Shown here one piece after another: positions 22,665 through 30,429 of a stretch of DNA of 64,000 nt. This stretch comes from Actinoplanes auranticolor (GTDB taxonomy: Bacteria; Actinomycetota; Actinomycetes; Mycobacteriales; Micromonosporaceae). The stretch spans positions 124,001 to 188,000 of the forward strand of contig NZ_BOQL01000006.1 in NCBI RefSeq assembly GCF_018332655.1, given 5' to 3'. Numbering within the stretch: the stretch's first letter is position 1; each line of letters opens with the position of its first letter. The notes beneath the pieces are model-generated. The model made no database searches. It had not been told where the DNA came from and saw only the letters and a program-made list of their open reading frames with translations. The position numbers and the translations under genes were made by a program.

Positions 22665-24236
22665 ATGACTCTTTCCAGCTCGATCCGCAGTGTCCTGCCC
22701 GATGGGGAGACCGGCGGCAGCACCGTGCCCGCGTTGGTCCTGCGCCACGCCGCCCGGCTCGGCGACAAGCCCGCCCTGATCGACGGGGCCGACGGCCGGA
22801 CGCTGACCTATCGCGACCTCGCCGACGGTGTCGACCGGGTGGCGGCCGGACTGGTCGCCCGGGGCTTCGCACCCGGCGACGTGCTCGCCGTCCATCTGCC
22901 CAACGTGCCCGAGTACGCCGTGATCGCGTACGGGACGATGGCCGCCGGTGGAGTGGTCTCCGGCGCCAGCCCGGCCCTCACCGTCGGGGAACTGACCGCC
23001 CACCTGTCCGCCGCGGGAGCCCGGCTGCTCGTCACGGCACCGGCGCTGGCCGGGCAGGCGGTCGCCGCGGCGGCCGCAGCCGGGGTCGAGGAGGTGTTCG
23101 TCCTCGGTACGGCCCCCGGTGCCACCCCGTTCAGCGAGCTGGCCGGCCACCCGTACCCGCCGGTGCGGGTGCCGATCGACCCGGACCGCGACCTGGCCGC
23201 CCTGCCGTTCTCCAGCGGCACCTCCGGCCTGCCCAAACCAGTGGAGCTGACGCACTCCGCGGTGGCCACCAACGTCCGGCAGGGCCAGATGGCCCTGAGC
23301 ATCGAGGAGGGGGACGTGGTGGTCGCCGTGGCGCCGTTCTTCCACGCGCTCGGGCTCAACCTGGTGCTGCCGGGCAGCCTGGCCGCCGGGGCCACCGTCG
23401 TCACCCTGGCCCGGTTCGACCTGGAGGCCTTCCTGCGGGTGATCCAGCAGCACCGGGCGACGCTGACCATCGTGGTGCCGCCGATCGTGCTCGCGCTGGC
23501 GTACCACCCGCTGGTCGACAGCTTCGACCTCTCCTCGTTGCGGGCGGTCGGCGTCGGTGCGGCACCGCTGGGCGCCGACCCGGAACAGCGGTGCGCGGAG
23601 CGCCTCGGCTGCGCCGTCGCGCAGGGCTTCGGCATGACCGAGGCGACGGCCTTCGTCTCCGGTGGTCCGCTCGACGCGCCCCGCCGGGGCTCGGCCGGCC
23701 GGCTGGTGCCGGGCACCGAGGCGCGCATCGTGGACCCGGACAGCCACGCGGACCTGGCCGCCGGCCGCACCGGCGAGCTGTGGGTGCGCGGCCCGCAGCT
23801 GATGCGCGGCTACCGCGGTGACCCGGCGGCGACCGCCCGGACCATCGACGCGGACGGCTGGCTGCACACCGGCGACCTCTGCTACTTCGACCAGGACGGC
23901 TACCTGTACGTGGTCGACCGGCTCAAGGAACTCATCAAGTACAAGGGCTACCAGGTGGCGCCGGCCGAGCTGGAGCACCTGCTGCTGACCCACCCGGCCG
24001 TCGCCGACGCGGCCGTGGTGGCGCGGCCGGACCCGGACGCGGGCGAGGTGCCGGTCGCGCACGTGGTGCTGCGCAGTCCCGCGACCGCGGACGAGCTGCT
24101 GGCCTACGTGGCCGAGCGGGTCGCCCCGTACAAGCGGCTGCGCGCGGTCCGGCTCACCGAGTCGGTGCCGCGCTCACCGGCCGGCAAACTGCTGCGCCGC
24201 GTGCTGGTCGAGGCCGAGCGGTCCGGCCGGCTGTGA
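22665..24236 (+). CDS. AMP-dependent acyl-CoA ligase, 4-coumarate-CoA-ligase-like
   Basis: A 523-residue adenylate-forming enzyme that activates a carboxylic acid with ATP and CoA. The phosphate-binding motif SSGTSGLPKPVE is near residue 183, GFGMTEA near 320, the GELWVRGPQLMRGY region near 390, YVVDRLKELIKYKGYQVAP near 425 (read in shorter blocks), and the C-terminal catalytic Lys in SPAGKLL near 508. The overall pattern is that of plant-like 4-coumarate or medium-chain ligases. It is divergent from the SARP regulator and probably leaderless. The next gene begins beyond its stop and may be co-transcribed. The actual acid substrate is unknown. Confidence 0.93.
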   Translation: MTLSSSIRSVLPDGETGGSTVPALVLRHAARLGDKPALIDGADGRTLTYRDLADGVDRVAAGLVARGFAPGDVLAVHLPNVPEYAVIAYGTMAAGGVVSGASPALTVGELTAHLSAAGARLLVTAPALAGQAVAAAAAAGVEEVFVLGTAPGATPFSELAGHPYPPVRVPIDPDRDLAALPFSSGTSGLPKPVELTHSAVATNVRQGQMALSIEEGDVVVAVAPFFHALGLNLVLPGSLAAGATVVTLARFDLEAFLRVIQQHRATLTIVVPPIVLALAYHPLVDSFDLSSLRAVGVGAAPLGADPEQRCAERLGCAVAQGFGMTEATAFVSGGPLDAPRRGSAGRLVPGTEARIVDPDSHADLAAGRTGELWVRGPQLMRGYRGDPAATARTIDADGWLHTGDLCYFDQDGYLYVVDRLKELIKYKGYQVAPAELEHLLLTHPAVADAAVVARPDPDAGEVPVAHVVLRSPATADELLAYVAERVAPYKRLRAVRLTESVPRSPAGKLLRRVLVEAERSGRL

Positions 24237-24313
24237 CGATCTTGGTATCTGCTCGGGTCCGGCCGCGCTCCGGTGAAGGGGTGCGGCCGGCACCCGCGGC
24301 GGGAGGGACGTCC

Positions 24314-24877
24314 ATGGCACGCGCGGGGCTGCTCAGCTGGGTCGTCAGTCTCGGGGCGACCGTGGCATCGATGTACGCGCTGGACGCGTTCGCCGCCGTC
24401 GTCGGCGCGGCCGCGGTGGCCTCGGACCTGCTCACCCCGGTCGGTACGCCGGGACTGGTGGCTCTGCTGCTGCTCAGTTACGCCGCCTGGGGCGGGGGCC
24501 TGCACGCCAACGTCCGGGCCAACTGGGCGCTGCTGACCACGACGGGCACGAGCACCAACATCCTGTCCAAGGCGGCGTACGAGCTGGCCCGGCGACGGCG
24601 GGCCGGCGTGCGCGCGCACCGGGTGGCCGCCGCGACCGGGTACGTCGGCACCGAGCTGGCCAAGGAGGTGCCGTACTACCTCGGTGCCTTCGGCGCCGCG
24701 GTGCTCACGGACTCGATCACCTCGCACGAGGCCCTGGTCTTCCTGACCGGTGCCAACCTCGGCGCCGCCCTCTATGAGTATCTGCTGGCCCGGGCCACCG
24801 GAGCCTTCGTACGCCGGCGCAGACCGGGCCAGCTCACCGTGGCCGCGGTGCACGCGGGCCGGGGCCGAGATGGGTGA
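24314..24877 (+). CDS. Multi-pass membrane protein, function unknown
   Basis: A 187-residue protein with four or so hydrophobic segments (about 5-30, 38-62, 112-135 and 140-160) and a basic loop (ELARRRRAGVRAHR) in the middle. The ATG at 24314 follows GGGAGGGACGTCC, a strong ribosome site; an in-frame ATG at 24233 overlaps the previous stop but lacks one. I do not recognise a family. Its start lies 77 bp after the acyl-CoA ligase and it overlaps the remnant aminotransferase start by 8 bp, so it may once have been part of a three-gene operon. Confidence 0.75.
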   Translation: MARAGLLSWVVSLGATVASMYALDAFAAVVGAAAVASDLLTPVGTPGLVALLLLSYAAWGGGLHANVRANWALLTTTGTSTNILSKAAYELARRRRAGVRAHRVAAATGYVGTELAKEVPYYLGAFGAAVLTDSITSHEALVFLTGANLGAALYEYLLARATGAFVRRRRPGQLTVAAVHAGRGRDG

Positions 24878-25219
24878 GGAGCGGCAACGGCCGGCGCTGG
24901 TCGGGGAGGCGTTGAAGGTTCCGCTCGTCGACGGGGGCGAGCGGCGCTACGTGAACCTCGACCACGCGGCCAGCGCCCCCCTGCCGGTCACCGTGCGGGA
25001 GGCAGTCGACGCGCTGCCGCCGTGGTACTCCAGCGTGCGCCGGGTACAAGTCGCAGCTGACCACGGCGGCGTACGAGGACGCCCGGAAAGCGGTCCGGGA
25101 CCACCGACGCGGCCAACCTGCTCGCCGCCGCGCTGCCGCCGGGCACGGAGGTGATCGGGTTCGCCGCCGAGCACCACGCGAACCTGCTGCCGTGGCGGCG
25201 CCGCGACCTCACCCTGCGG
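24870..25219 (+). pseudogene. Decayed class V aminotransferase (SufS/NifS-like) fragment
   Basis: The first ~55 codons read as a class V PLP aminotransferase start (RRYVNLDHAASAP, then PWYSSV). Near 25036-25042 the frame breaks; in the next frame AGYKSQLTTAAYEDARKAVRD continues the same protein. At about 25102 a second break loses the TRNT region, after which TDAANLLAAALPPGTEVIGF and AEHHANLLPWRR complete the recognisable part. The remaining ~300 residues, including the PLP lysine, are absent. The gene thus has at least two internal deletions and a missing 3' half. The 150 bp between it and the sirtuin gene hold nothing I recognise. Confidence 0.82.
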
Positions 25220-25371
25220 CGGACTGCGACCGGCTGGCGGGCGCCGTGACGACCATCGCGACGCAGGGACCACGCTGGGCGTACACCTGCACGCCGGACG
25301 GCACGGACTGCCGTCCCACTCCGGATGCCCGGCGGTTCGAGCTGCCGTACGACCACGGGAGCCGCCGCGGA

Positions 25372-26136
25372 TCAGCCCAGCGCGTCGAGGAGCCGGGGCA
25401 GCAGCTGCGCGGCCGGGCCGCGCAGGTTGACCTCGGCGACCGGGTCCAGGGGAGTCGGCACCGGATTGACCTGCACGACGGCGGCCCCGGCACGGACCGC
25501 GAGGTGCGGGATCTCCGCGGCCGGATACACCAGCCCCGACGTGCCGACGGTCAGCATCAGGTCGCACGCGGCCGCCGCGTCAGCCGCGTGGCGCAGGGAC
25601 GCCTCCGGCAGCGCCTCGCCGAACCACACCACCCCGGGCCGGACCGGGCCCGCGCACGCGGTGCACCGGGGCGGGTCCAGCCGCCGGCCGTCCACGGGCT
25701 CATCGGCCGGGCCCGCCGGCAGCGGCGCCGGGTGGCCGCAGTCGAAGCACCGTGGCGCGAACAGGCTGCCGTGCAGGTGCACCGGTGCCGCGGAACCGGC
25801 CCGCTCGTGCAGGTCGTCGACGTTCTGGGTGATCACCACGGTGCCCGGCCGGAGCGCCTCGACGGCGGCCACCGCGACGTGGGCCGGGTTCGGCCGGGCC
25901 CGGCCCACGGCGCTGCGCCGCCACTCGTACCAGCCCCAGACCAGGGCCGGGTCGGCGCGGAAGGCCTCCGGGGTGGCCAGCGACTGCGCGTCGAAACGCT
26001 GCCACAGGCCGGTGAGGGCGTCGCGGAAGGTCGGGATGCCGCTCTCGGCCGAGACCCCGGCCCCGGTGAAGATCACCACGCGCCGGGCTCCGGCCAGCAG
26101 GGCCGCCGCATCCCGTACGGCTGACGATTGATCCAT
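25372..26136 (-). CDS. cobB: Sir2 family NAD-dependent protein deacylase, class III-like
   Basis: A 254-residue sirtuin that removes lysine acyl groups with NAD. It has GAGVSAESGIPTFR near the start, TQNVDDLHERAG and HLHGS (catalytic His), a four-cysteine zinc site (CFDC and CTAC), and GTSGLVYPAA. The stretch GWYEWRR contains the Tyr-x-x-Arg pair that binds succinyl/malonyl groups in class III enzymes such as SIRT5 and CobB, so desuccinylation is likely as well as deacetylation. The start at 26136 fits a leaderless transcript: CATACT lies 6 bases upstream. It diverges from a membrane glycosyltransferase gene. Confidence 0.92.
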   Translation of the reverse strand: MDQSSAVRDAAALLAGARRVVIFTGAGVSAESGIPTFRDALTGLWQRFDAQSLATPEAFRADPALVWGWYEWRRSAVGRARPNPAHVAVAAVEALRPGTVVITQNVDDLHERAGSAAPVHLHGSLFAPRCFDCGHPAPLPAGPADEPVDGRRLDPPRCTACAGPVRPGVVWFGEALPEASLRHAADAAAACDLMLTVGTSGLVYPAAEIPHLAVRAGAAVVQVNPVPTPLDPVAEVNLRGPAAQLLPRLLDALG

Positions 26137-26144
26137 TCGCACAG

Positions 26145-26150
26145 TATGCA
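26145..26150 (-). promoter_or_regulatory. Putative leaderless -10 element for the sirtuin
   Basis: On the minus strand, CATACT (4 of 6 to consensus) ends 6 bases before the ATG at 26136, placing the transcription start on the A of the start codon. No ribosome-binding sequence is visible. Confidence 0.5.
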
Positions 26151-26243
26151 ATCGCGGTTCTGCCGGTGGTCGCCACGCGGTTTGCTTGCCGGATCGCGGG
26201 GGATCCCGCCGGCTCGTCGTCGCCGAGGCTCGGGGGAGCAACC

Positions 26244-27815
26244 ATGCGCGGTGCAGCCACCGTTGCGCCGGCAACCGTGTCGGTGGCCGACCCGCCACCT
26301 CCCGACGAGCCGCCGCCCGGGCGCGTAGCGGGTCCGCCGTGGCGCGACCGGCTGGTCCGGCTGGCGCCCAGCCTGGTCCCGGGCACGCTGATGGCCGTCG
26401 TCGCGCTGGCCGGGGCCGACCGGCCGGTGCTCAGCTGGGACGAAGTGACCACTGCGGACGTCGCGCGGCGGTCGCCGGCCGAGATCTGGCAGCTCGTGCA
26501 GAACATCGACGCCGTCTTCGGGCCCTACTACTTCCTCATGCACGGCTGGACCCGGCTCGCCGGTACGTCCGAACTGGACCTGCGGCTGCCCTCGATCGTG
26601 GCCATGGCGGCGGCGGTCGCCGCGGCGGGGCAGCTGGGCCGCCGCCTGTTCGACCCGGTGGTGGGCACGGTGACCGGCCTGCTGCTCTGCGCGCTGCCGA
26701 ACACGTCCCGGTACGCGGCCGAGGCCCGCCCGTACGCCTTCGCCTGCCTGATGTCCGTGCTGGCGCTGCTCGCCCTGGTCGGTGCGCTCGAACGCGGCCG
26801 GCCGGTGCGGTGGGCCGGGTACGGGCTGTCCGTCGTGCTGCTGGGGCTCGGCCACCTCGTCGCGCTCGCCACCTTGGCCGCGCACGCCGCGATGGTGCTG
26901 ATCCACGCGCGCCGGGAGCGGTCCTGGCGGGTGGTCGCCGTCTGGGGCGCGACGCTGGCGGCCGCGCTGGTGGTACTGGCACCGGTGGCTCTGCTCGGCG
27001 TCCGGCAGCGGCACACCCAGCTGGCCTGGGTGGATCCCCTGACGGTGGGCGCCCTCGGCGCGGCGCCGGGGCAGATCGTCGGTTCCGTGCTGACGGCCTG
27101 GCTGCTGATCGGTCTCGCGCTGGTCGCGTACTGGCGTCCGGTCTCGGCGGTGGTGCCCGTCGCCCTGCTGGCAGTGGCGCCGGTGGTCGTCGTCGCCACG
27201 GTGTCGCTGCTCGTCTCTCCCATGTGGGTGGCCCGCTACCTGCTGGTGGTGCTCGTGCCGCTGGCCATGCTGGCCGCGGTGACCGTGGTGGGACGGGTGC
27301 GGGCCGACAACGTCGCCGGGGCCGGGGCCCCGTGGCGTGCCCGGGGACCGGCTTTTCTGCGCCTGATCGTCGTCCTCGCCGTCGTGGCCGCCTCGGCGTA
27401 TCCGGGTCAGCGTGCGGTGCGCGGGCCCACCGCGAAGAACGGGCCGGACTACCGCGGCATCGCGGCCATCATCCAGCAGCACCAGCAGCCCGGCGACGGC
27501 ATGGTGTTCGAGATCCGGTCCCGCGCCATGCGCGCGGGCATGGAGTACTACCTGCGCCGGCACCCGGCCTATCCGCGGGACCTGCTGCAACGCCGTACGG
27601 CCGCGGACGCCGGCCGGCTCATGGCCGAGGAACACACGGACGCCGCGGCCCGGGTGACCGGCGTGCCGCGGGTGTGGCTGCTGGTCAGCGGCCCCCGCCG
27701 GGATCCGGCCACCGGCTATCCGGCCCTGCGGCCGCTGCTGCGCAAGGACTACGAACGCGTGGGCATCTGGCAGGTGAGCCGCGGGACGGTGGGCCTGTAC
27801 CGCTATCGCGGCTGA
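26244..27815 (+). CDS. GT-C fold membrane glycosyltransferase (mannosyltransferase-like)
   Basis: A 523-residue integral membrane protein with a short Pro-rich cytoplasmic N-terminus, about ten transmembrane segments (~33-400) and a C-terminal extracytoplasmic domain (~405-523). The first external loop contains SWDEVTTADVARRSP with an acidic pair in the position used by GT-C/GT39 enzymes (polyprenyl-phosphate-sugar-dependent transferases), followed by FGPYYFLMHGW and LDLRLPS, typical of that family. The ATG at 26244 follows GGGGGAGCAACC. The acceptor may be an exported protein or glycolipid. It diverges from the sirtuin gene. Confidence 0.82.
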   Translation: MRGAATVAPATVSVADPPPPDEPPPGRVAGPPWRDRLVRLAPSLVPGTLMAVVALAGADRPVLSWDEVTTADVARRSPAEIWQLVQNIDAVFGPYYFLMHGWTRLAGTSELDLRLPSIVAMAAAVAAAGQLGRRLFDPVVGTVTGLLLCALPNTSRYAAEARPYAFACLMSVLALLALVGALERGRPVRWAGYGLSVVLLGLGHLVALATLAAHAAMVLIHARRERSWRVVAVWGATLAAALVVLAPVALLGVRQRHTQLAWVDPLTVGALGAAPGQIVGSVLTAWLLIGLALVAYWRPVSAVVPVALLAVAPVVVVATVSLLVSPMWVARYLLVVLVPLAMLAAVTVVGRVRADNVAGAGAPWRARGPAFLRLIVVLAVVAASAYPGQRAVRGPTAKNGPDYRGIAAIIQQHQQPGDGMVFEIRSRAMRAGMEYYLRRHPAYPRDLLQRRTAADAGRLMAEEHTDAAARVTGVPRVWLLVSGPRRDPATGYPALRPLLRKDYERVGIWQVSRGTVGLYRYRG

Positions 27816-27819
27816 ACCA

Positions 27820-27844
27820 GTTAGAACCCGCCGGCCGGGGGTAG
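27820..27844 (+). promoter_or_regulatory. Sigma-B-like promoter (GTTA-N15-GGGTAG)
   Basis: GTTA (27820-27823) and GGGTAG (27839-27844) are 15 bp apart, the same layout as upstream of the alcohol dehydrogenase and the TPP enzyme. It lies 66 bp before the STAS gene start and directly after the stop of the preceding gene. Confidence 0.6.
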
Positions 27845-27909
27845 CCCTGACCGGCGCGCGTCCCGGCGTTCCGGCTGCGGCGTGACCATGCGGCGGAAAG
27901 GGGCCCGGC

Positions 27910-28749
27910 GTGCTGGACATCGAGGCCGACGGCTCGGGAACCGTGGACGTCCTGGTCCGCGGCGAACTGGAGATGCAGCATGCACCCCGGCTCCGGGAGT
28001 CCATCATGGCCCTGCTCGACCGCGGCGACGTCACCGGCGTCAACATCGACCTGGCCGCCGTGACCCTGCTCGACGCGACCGGCGCAGGTGCGATCATCGT
28101 CGTGCACCGCATCGCCACCCACCGGCGGGTGGCCCTGCGCATCACCGGCGTGAGCGCCGTCGTCGTGCAGATCCTCACGTTGGTCGGTGCCGGTGCCCTG
28201 CTGCCGGCCGGCCCGGAGGGGCGCCCGGGCTCGATGCGGTCACCACCAGGTGTCGCTCGCCCGCAACGGGGTACTGCGGCGCGATGCGAGAGGGCGGAGA
28301 ATGACGATGTCGCGGCGTACCGGGGAGCGGCGGGTAAGGGCCACGGCGGTGGCCCGGGCCGGCTGGGCGGGAGTTCTGCTGGTCGTACCGGAAGTGGTGT
28401 TGCGGGCCGGTGGCCCGGCGCCGGTCCCGGCGGCTGCCGTCGCGGTGGCCCGGGTGCTCGCTGCCCGGCACCTGCTCCAGGCGACCGCGAGCGCCCTGGC
28501 ACCGACCGGCTCGGTCGTGCGTCTCGGCGCCGCCGTCGACACGCTGCACACCGGCACCTGCGTCGCGCTGGCCGCGGTGTCGCCCCGGTGGCGCCGTGCC
28601 GCGCTGCTGGACATGGTGGTCGAGGCGGCCTTCGCGGCGGCGGGATGGAGCACCGGCACCCCGCGGCGTGGATGATGCGCCGGGAAAGGGGTACGCGATG
28701 CCATGTCCATCACCCCGCAGCCGCCCGGACGCCGCGGCACCATCGGTAA
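27910..28749 (+). CDS. STAS-domain protein (anti-sigma factor antagonist-like), C-terminal run-on
   Basis: Residues 1-100 form a STAS domain (DVLVRGELEMQHAPRLRE, then NIDLAAVTLLDATGAGAI, where the residue before Ala-Thr-Gly region corresponds to the phosphorylatable Ser/Thr loop of SpoIIAA). Such proteins bind anti-sigma factors. The GTG start follows GGAAAGGGG. The open frame continues for ~180 low-complexity Arg/Gly-rich residues across the whole next gene; this part does not look like protein. A frameshift near 28210 that would have ended the protein at a stop overlapping the ATG at 28301 is more likely. A GGGTAG promoter upstream suggests stress control. Confidence 0.75.
   Translation: MLDIEADGSGTVDVLVRGELEMQHAPRLRESIMALLDRGDVTGVNIDLAAVTLLDATGAGAIIVVHRIATHRRVALRITGVSAVVVQILTLVGAGALLPAGPEGRPGSMRSPPGVARPQRGTAARCERAENDDVAAYRGAAGKGHGGGPGRLGGSSAGRTGSGVAGRWPGAGPGGCRRGGPGARCPAPAPGDRERPGTDRLGRASRRRRRHAAHRHLRRAGRGVAPVAPCRAAGHGGRGGLRGGGMEHRHPAAWMMRRERGTRCHVHHPAAARTPRHHR
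28301..28675 (+). CDS. Small conserved membrane protein
   Basis: A 124-residue hydrophobic protein. A basic N-terminus is followed by hydrophobic stretches (about 20-34, 42-60, 72-95 and 102-118) separated by VLAARHLLQATA and GAAVDTLHTGTCVALA, a layout I have seen in short actinomycete membrane proteins of unknown role. The ATG at 28301 follows GGCGGAGA and a TGA in another frame overlaps it (ATGA), as expected if a shorter version of the STAS gene ended there. Its reading frame is fully contained in the run-on frame of the STAS gene. Confidence 0.7.
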   Translation: MTMSRRTGERRVRATAVARAGWAGVLLVVPEVVLRAGGPAPVPAAAVAVARVLAARHLLQATASALAPTGSVVRLGAAVDTLHTGTCVALAAVSPRWRRAALLDMVVEAAFAAAGWSTGTPRRG

Positions 28750-28966
28750 GCCCTACAGCGCGCTGAACCTGCGGCTGGTGCTGGCCCTGTTCGGCCTGAT
28801 CACCTCGGCGATCTTCGCCGTCCTGCTGCTGCGCGCGGACCTCGTTCTCCTCGGCTGCCTCTTCGTCCTGCTGGCTGTCATCGCGGCCGTCGACGTGGTC
28901 GTCGTCGAGCTGCGCCGGCGCGCCCGCCGCCGCGCCGAGGGCGGTGGCCGGTCGCTGTTCGAATGA
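28703..28966 (+). CDS. DUF6343-like small membrane protein
   Basis: An 87-residue protein with a polar start (GTIGKPYSALNLRLVLALFG) and two transmembrane helices (about 22-44 and 47-68), ending in an Arg-rich cytoplasmic tail. The Tyr-Ser-Ala-Leu-Asn-Leu-Arg stretch before the first helix matches the actinobacterial DUF6343 pattern. No function is known. It lies 27 bp after the previous small membrane protein and probably shares its transcript. The ribosome site (GGGAAAGGGG) is farther than usual from the ATG. Confidence 0.75.
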   Translation: MSITPQPPGRRGTIGKPYSALNLRLVLALFGLITSAIFAVLLLRADLVLLGCLFVLLAVIAAVDVVVVELRRRARRRAEGGGRSLFE

Positions 28967-29064
28967 TCACCCGTCTGGTCGTCAGGTGCCCGTGGCGCCG
29001 TCGTGTCAGCCGATCAGCAGGAGGACGACGAGCAGACCCGGAGCGGTACCGCCGGCCAGGCCGC

Positions 29065-29094
29065 GGCGGCGGGGACCCCTGGGCCCCCGCCGCC
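29065..29094. terminator. Strong GC hairpin between convergent genes
   Basis: GGCGGCGGGG (29065-29074) pairs perfectly with CCCCGCCGCC (29085-29094) around a 10-base loop. It sits between the plus-strand DUF6343 gene and the minus-strand cutinase gene, whose stop is 10 bp away, and probably terminates both transcripts. Confidence 0.7.
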
Positions 29095-29103
29095 GGCCGT
29101 GGT

Positions 29104-30054
29104 TCAGGAGTGCGGGCAGGTGTCGCGGTACTCGGAGATGGCGGTGCTGACCCGCGGCGCCGGGCACAGGAACTGGTCGTAGCGCAGGTCGTCGTCGATG
29201 AAGCGCTTCAGCCAGGCGATGCTGTACTTGGCGATCGTGGTGTTCGAGCTGTTCGGCGCGAAGTGGCTCGCGTTGTTGAGCTCCAGGTACGCCTTGTTCA
29301 GCGAGGCCGGCAGGCTGGTGTAGAACGGCTGCGAGTGCGAGGTCACCGAGGCCACGCTGTCGTTCTCGGCGCCGATGATCATGGTCGGCACGGTGACGCC
29401 GGACCAGTTCTTGGTCAGGTTCCACGGGGTGAGCGGGATCGCGGCCTGCAGCGCCGGCCGGTCGTCGGCCGCCTCCAGCGTGCCGCCGCCGCCCATGGAG
29501 TGACCCATGACGCCCAGCCGGGCGGTGTCGATCCGGGTCCGGACGGTGCTGCGCTGGGTCAGGTAGTCCAGCGCGGCGAGCAGCTGCCGGCCGCGGCTGG
29601 CCGGTTGGTCCGAGCGGGTGAGCGTGTCGATGTTGAAGACCACGAAGCCCTGCGAGGCGATCCGCGGCGCGAGCCAGGCCATGCTGGACCGGCTCGCGGT
29701 GTAGCCGGGTGCGATCGCCACCGCGCCGAAGGTGCCGGCGGACGTGCTGGTGGGGTAGTAGATGTCCCCGCCGCCGAAGCCGCTCACGCTGAACGACGAG
29801 ACGGTGGTCTGGGAGACCGCGAAGGAGCCGCGGGTCGCCTCGATGCTCGCGGTGGTGGGTGCCGGGCCGCGCTCGAACGGGTTCGTCGCGGCGTCCGCGC
29901 TGGGCACCAGCGCGATGCTGCCGGCGGTCAGCGCGGCGGCGAGGGCCGCGCCGGCGACGGTACGGCCCCGGAACAGCCGGTTACGGCCGGCCGCCGGGGT
30001 CCTGCGGTGACCCCGTACGGCCGTACCGGGCGTCACGTCAGCTTCTGGCGTCAC
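29104..30054 (-). CDS. Secreted cutinase-like polyester hydrolase (type I PETase-like fold family)
   Basis: A 316-residue exported alpha/beta hydrolase. The GTG at 30054 follows GGAGG by five bases and gives a signal peptide ending near residue 55 (PSADA). The mature enzyme starts [10 protein letters not shown], a signature of actinomycete cutinases. Catalytic residues are Ser186 in GHSMGGG, Asp232 in GAENDSVA and His264 in ASHFAPN. Tyr118 (PGYT), Met187 and Trp211 (TPWN) match the substrate cleft of PET-hydrolysing cutinases, and Cys297-Cys313 can form the conserved C-terminal disulfide. Likely natural substrates are cutin or related plant polyesters. A strong hairpin follows the gene. Confidence 0.93.
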   Translation of the reverse strand: MTPEADVTPGTAVRGHRRTPAAGRNRLFRGRTVAGAALAAALTAGSIALVPSADAATNPFERGPAPTTASIEATRGSFAVSQTTVSSFSVSGFGGGDIYYPTSTSAGTFGAVAIAPGYTASRSSMAWLAPRIASQGFVVFNIDTLTRSDQPASRGRQLLAALDYLTQRSTVRTRIDTARLGVMGHSMGGGGTLEAADDRPALQAAIPLTPWNLTKNWSGVTVPTMIIGAENDSVASVTSHSQPFYTSLPASLNKAYLELNNASHFAPNSSNTTIAKYSIAWLKRFIDDDLRYDQFLCPAPRVSTAISEYRDTCPHS

Positions 30055-30429
30055 AAAAGCCTCCAGATCGGTGGTGACGATGCCTGTTCCCGCCGCGGGA
30101 GAATCACCGGGCCCCGGGAACAATGCGCATCGAATGGTGTGCCCGGACATTAGCCAGCCGTGTTCGGGTGGCACCAGTTCTGTGACGATCGTGAGACGGC
30201 CGTCGCACGATCACGGCGGTGAGCAGGGCGAACCTCGGAAAAACCACGAACCGGAAAGGCGGTCGGGGCGGTCATCAAACCGCGAAAAAGGGACCGGGAG
30301 AATTCGGTCCGGACGGGTAATACGCGGCCACCGGAATGCCACCGGCGCCGGTACGACGAGCGGATGCAAGGCCCGGCCGGGGTGCCGCAGGATGGACACA
30401 TGCCGCCACTGGGCCGGGGAAGGAGCACG
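30055..30429. other. Divergent intergenic region between cutinase and TetR genes
   Basis: These 375 bp hold no convincing gene. They contain GATCGTG (30187-30193) and CACGATC (30206-30212), a 7-bp inverted repeat with 12-bp spacing that could bind the adjacent TetR regulator. A minus-strand TAATGT at about 30148 may be the cutinase -10. The stretch 30240-30320 is relatively A-rich. Codon positions show no coding bias. Confidence 0.5.

Noticed and set aside
22569..24062. Minus-strand frame extending the SARP gene upstream by about 500 codons
   Set aside because: The extension is antisense to the acyl-CoA ligase and low-complexity; the DNA-binding domain starts right after 22568.
25220..25371. 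A short gene between the pseudogene and the sirtuin
   Set aside because: The open frame there shows no start with a ribosome site and no recognisable protein; possibly more of a decayed gene.
26073..28502. An 809-codon minus-strand frame opposite the GT-C protein and STAS gene
   Set aside because: His/Arg/Gln-rich shadow without domains; the plus-strand proteins have clear membrane and STAS features.
19215..28966. Secondary-metabolite cluster around the SARP regulator
   Set aside because: Only one acyl-CoA ligase and a decayed aminotransferase are nearby; no synthase core gene exists in the window.
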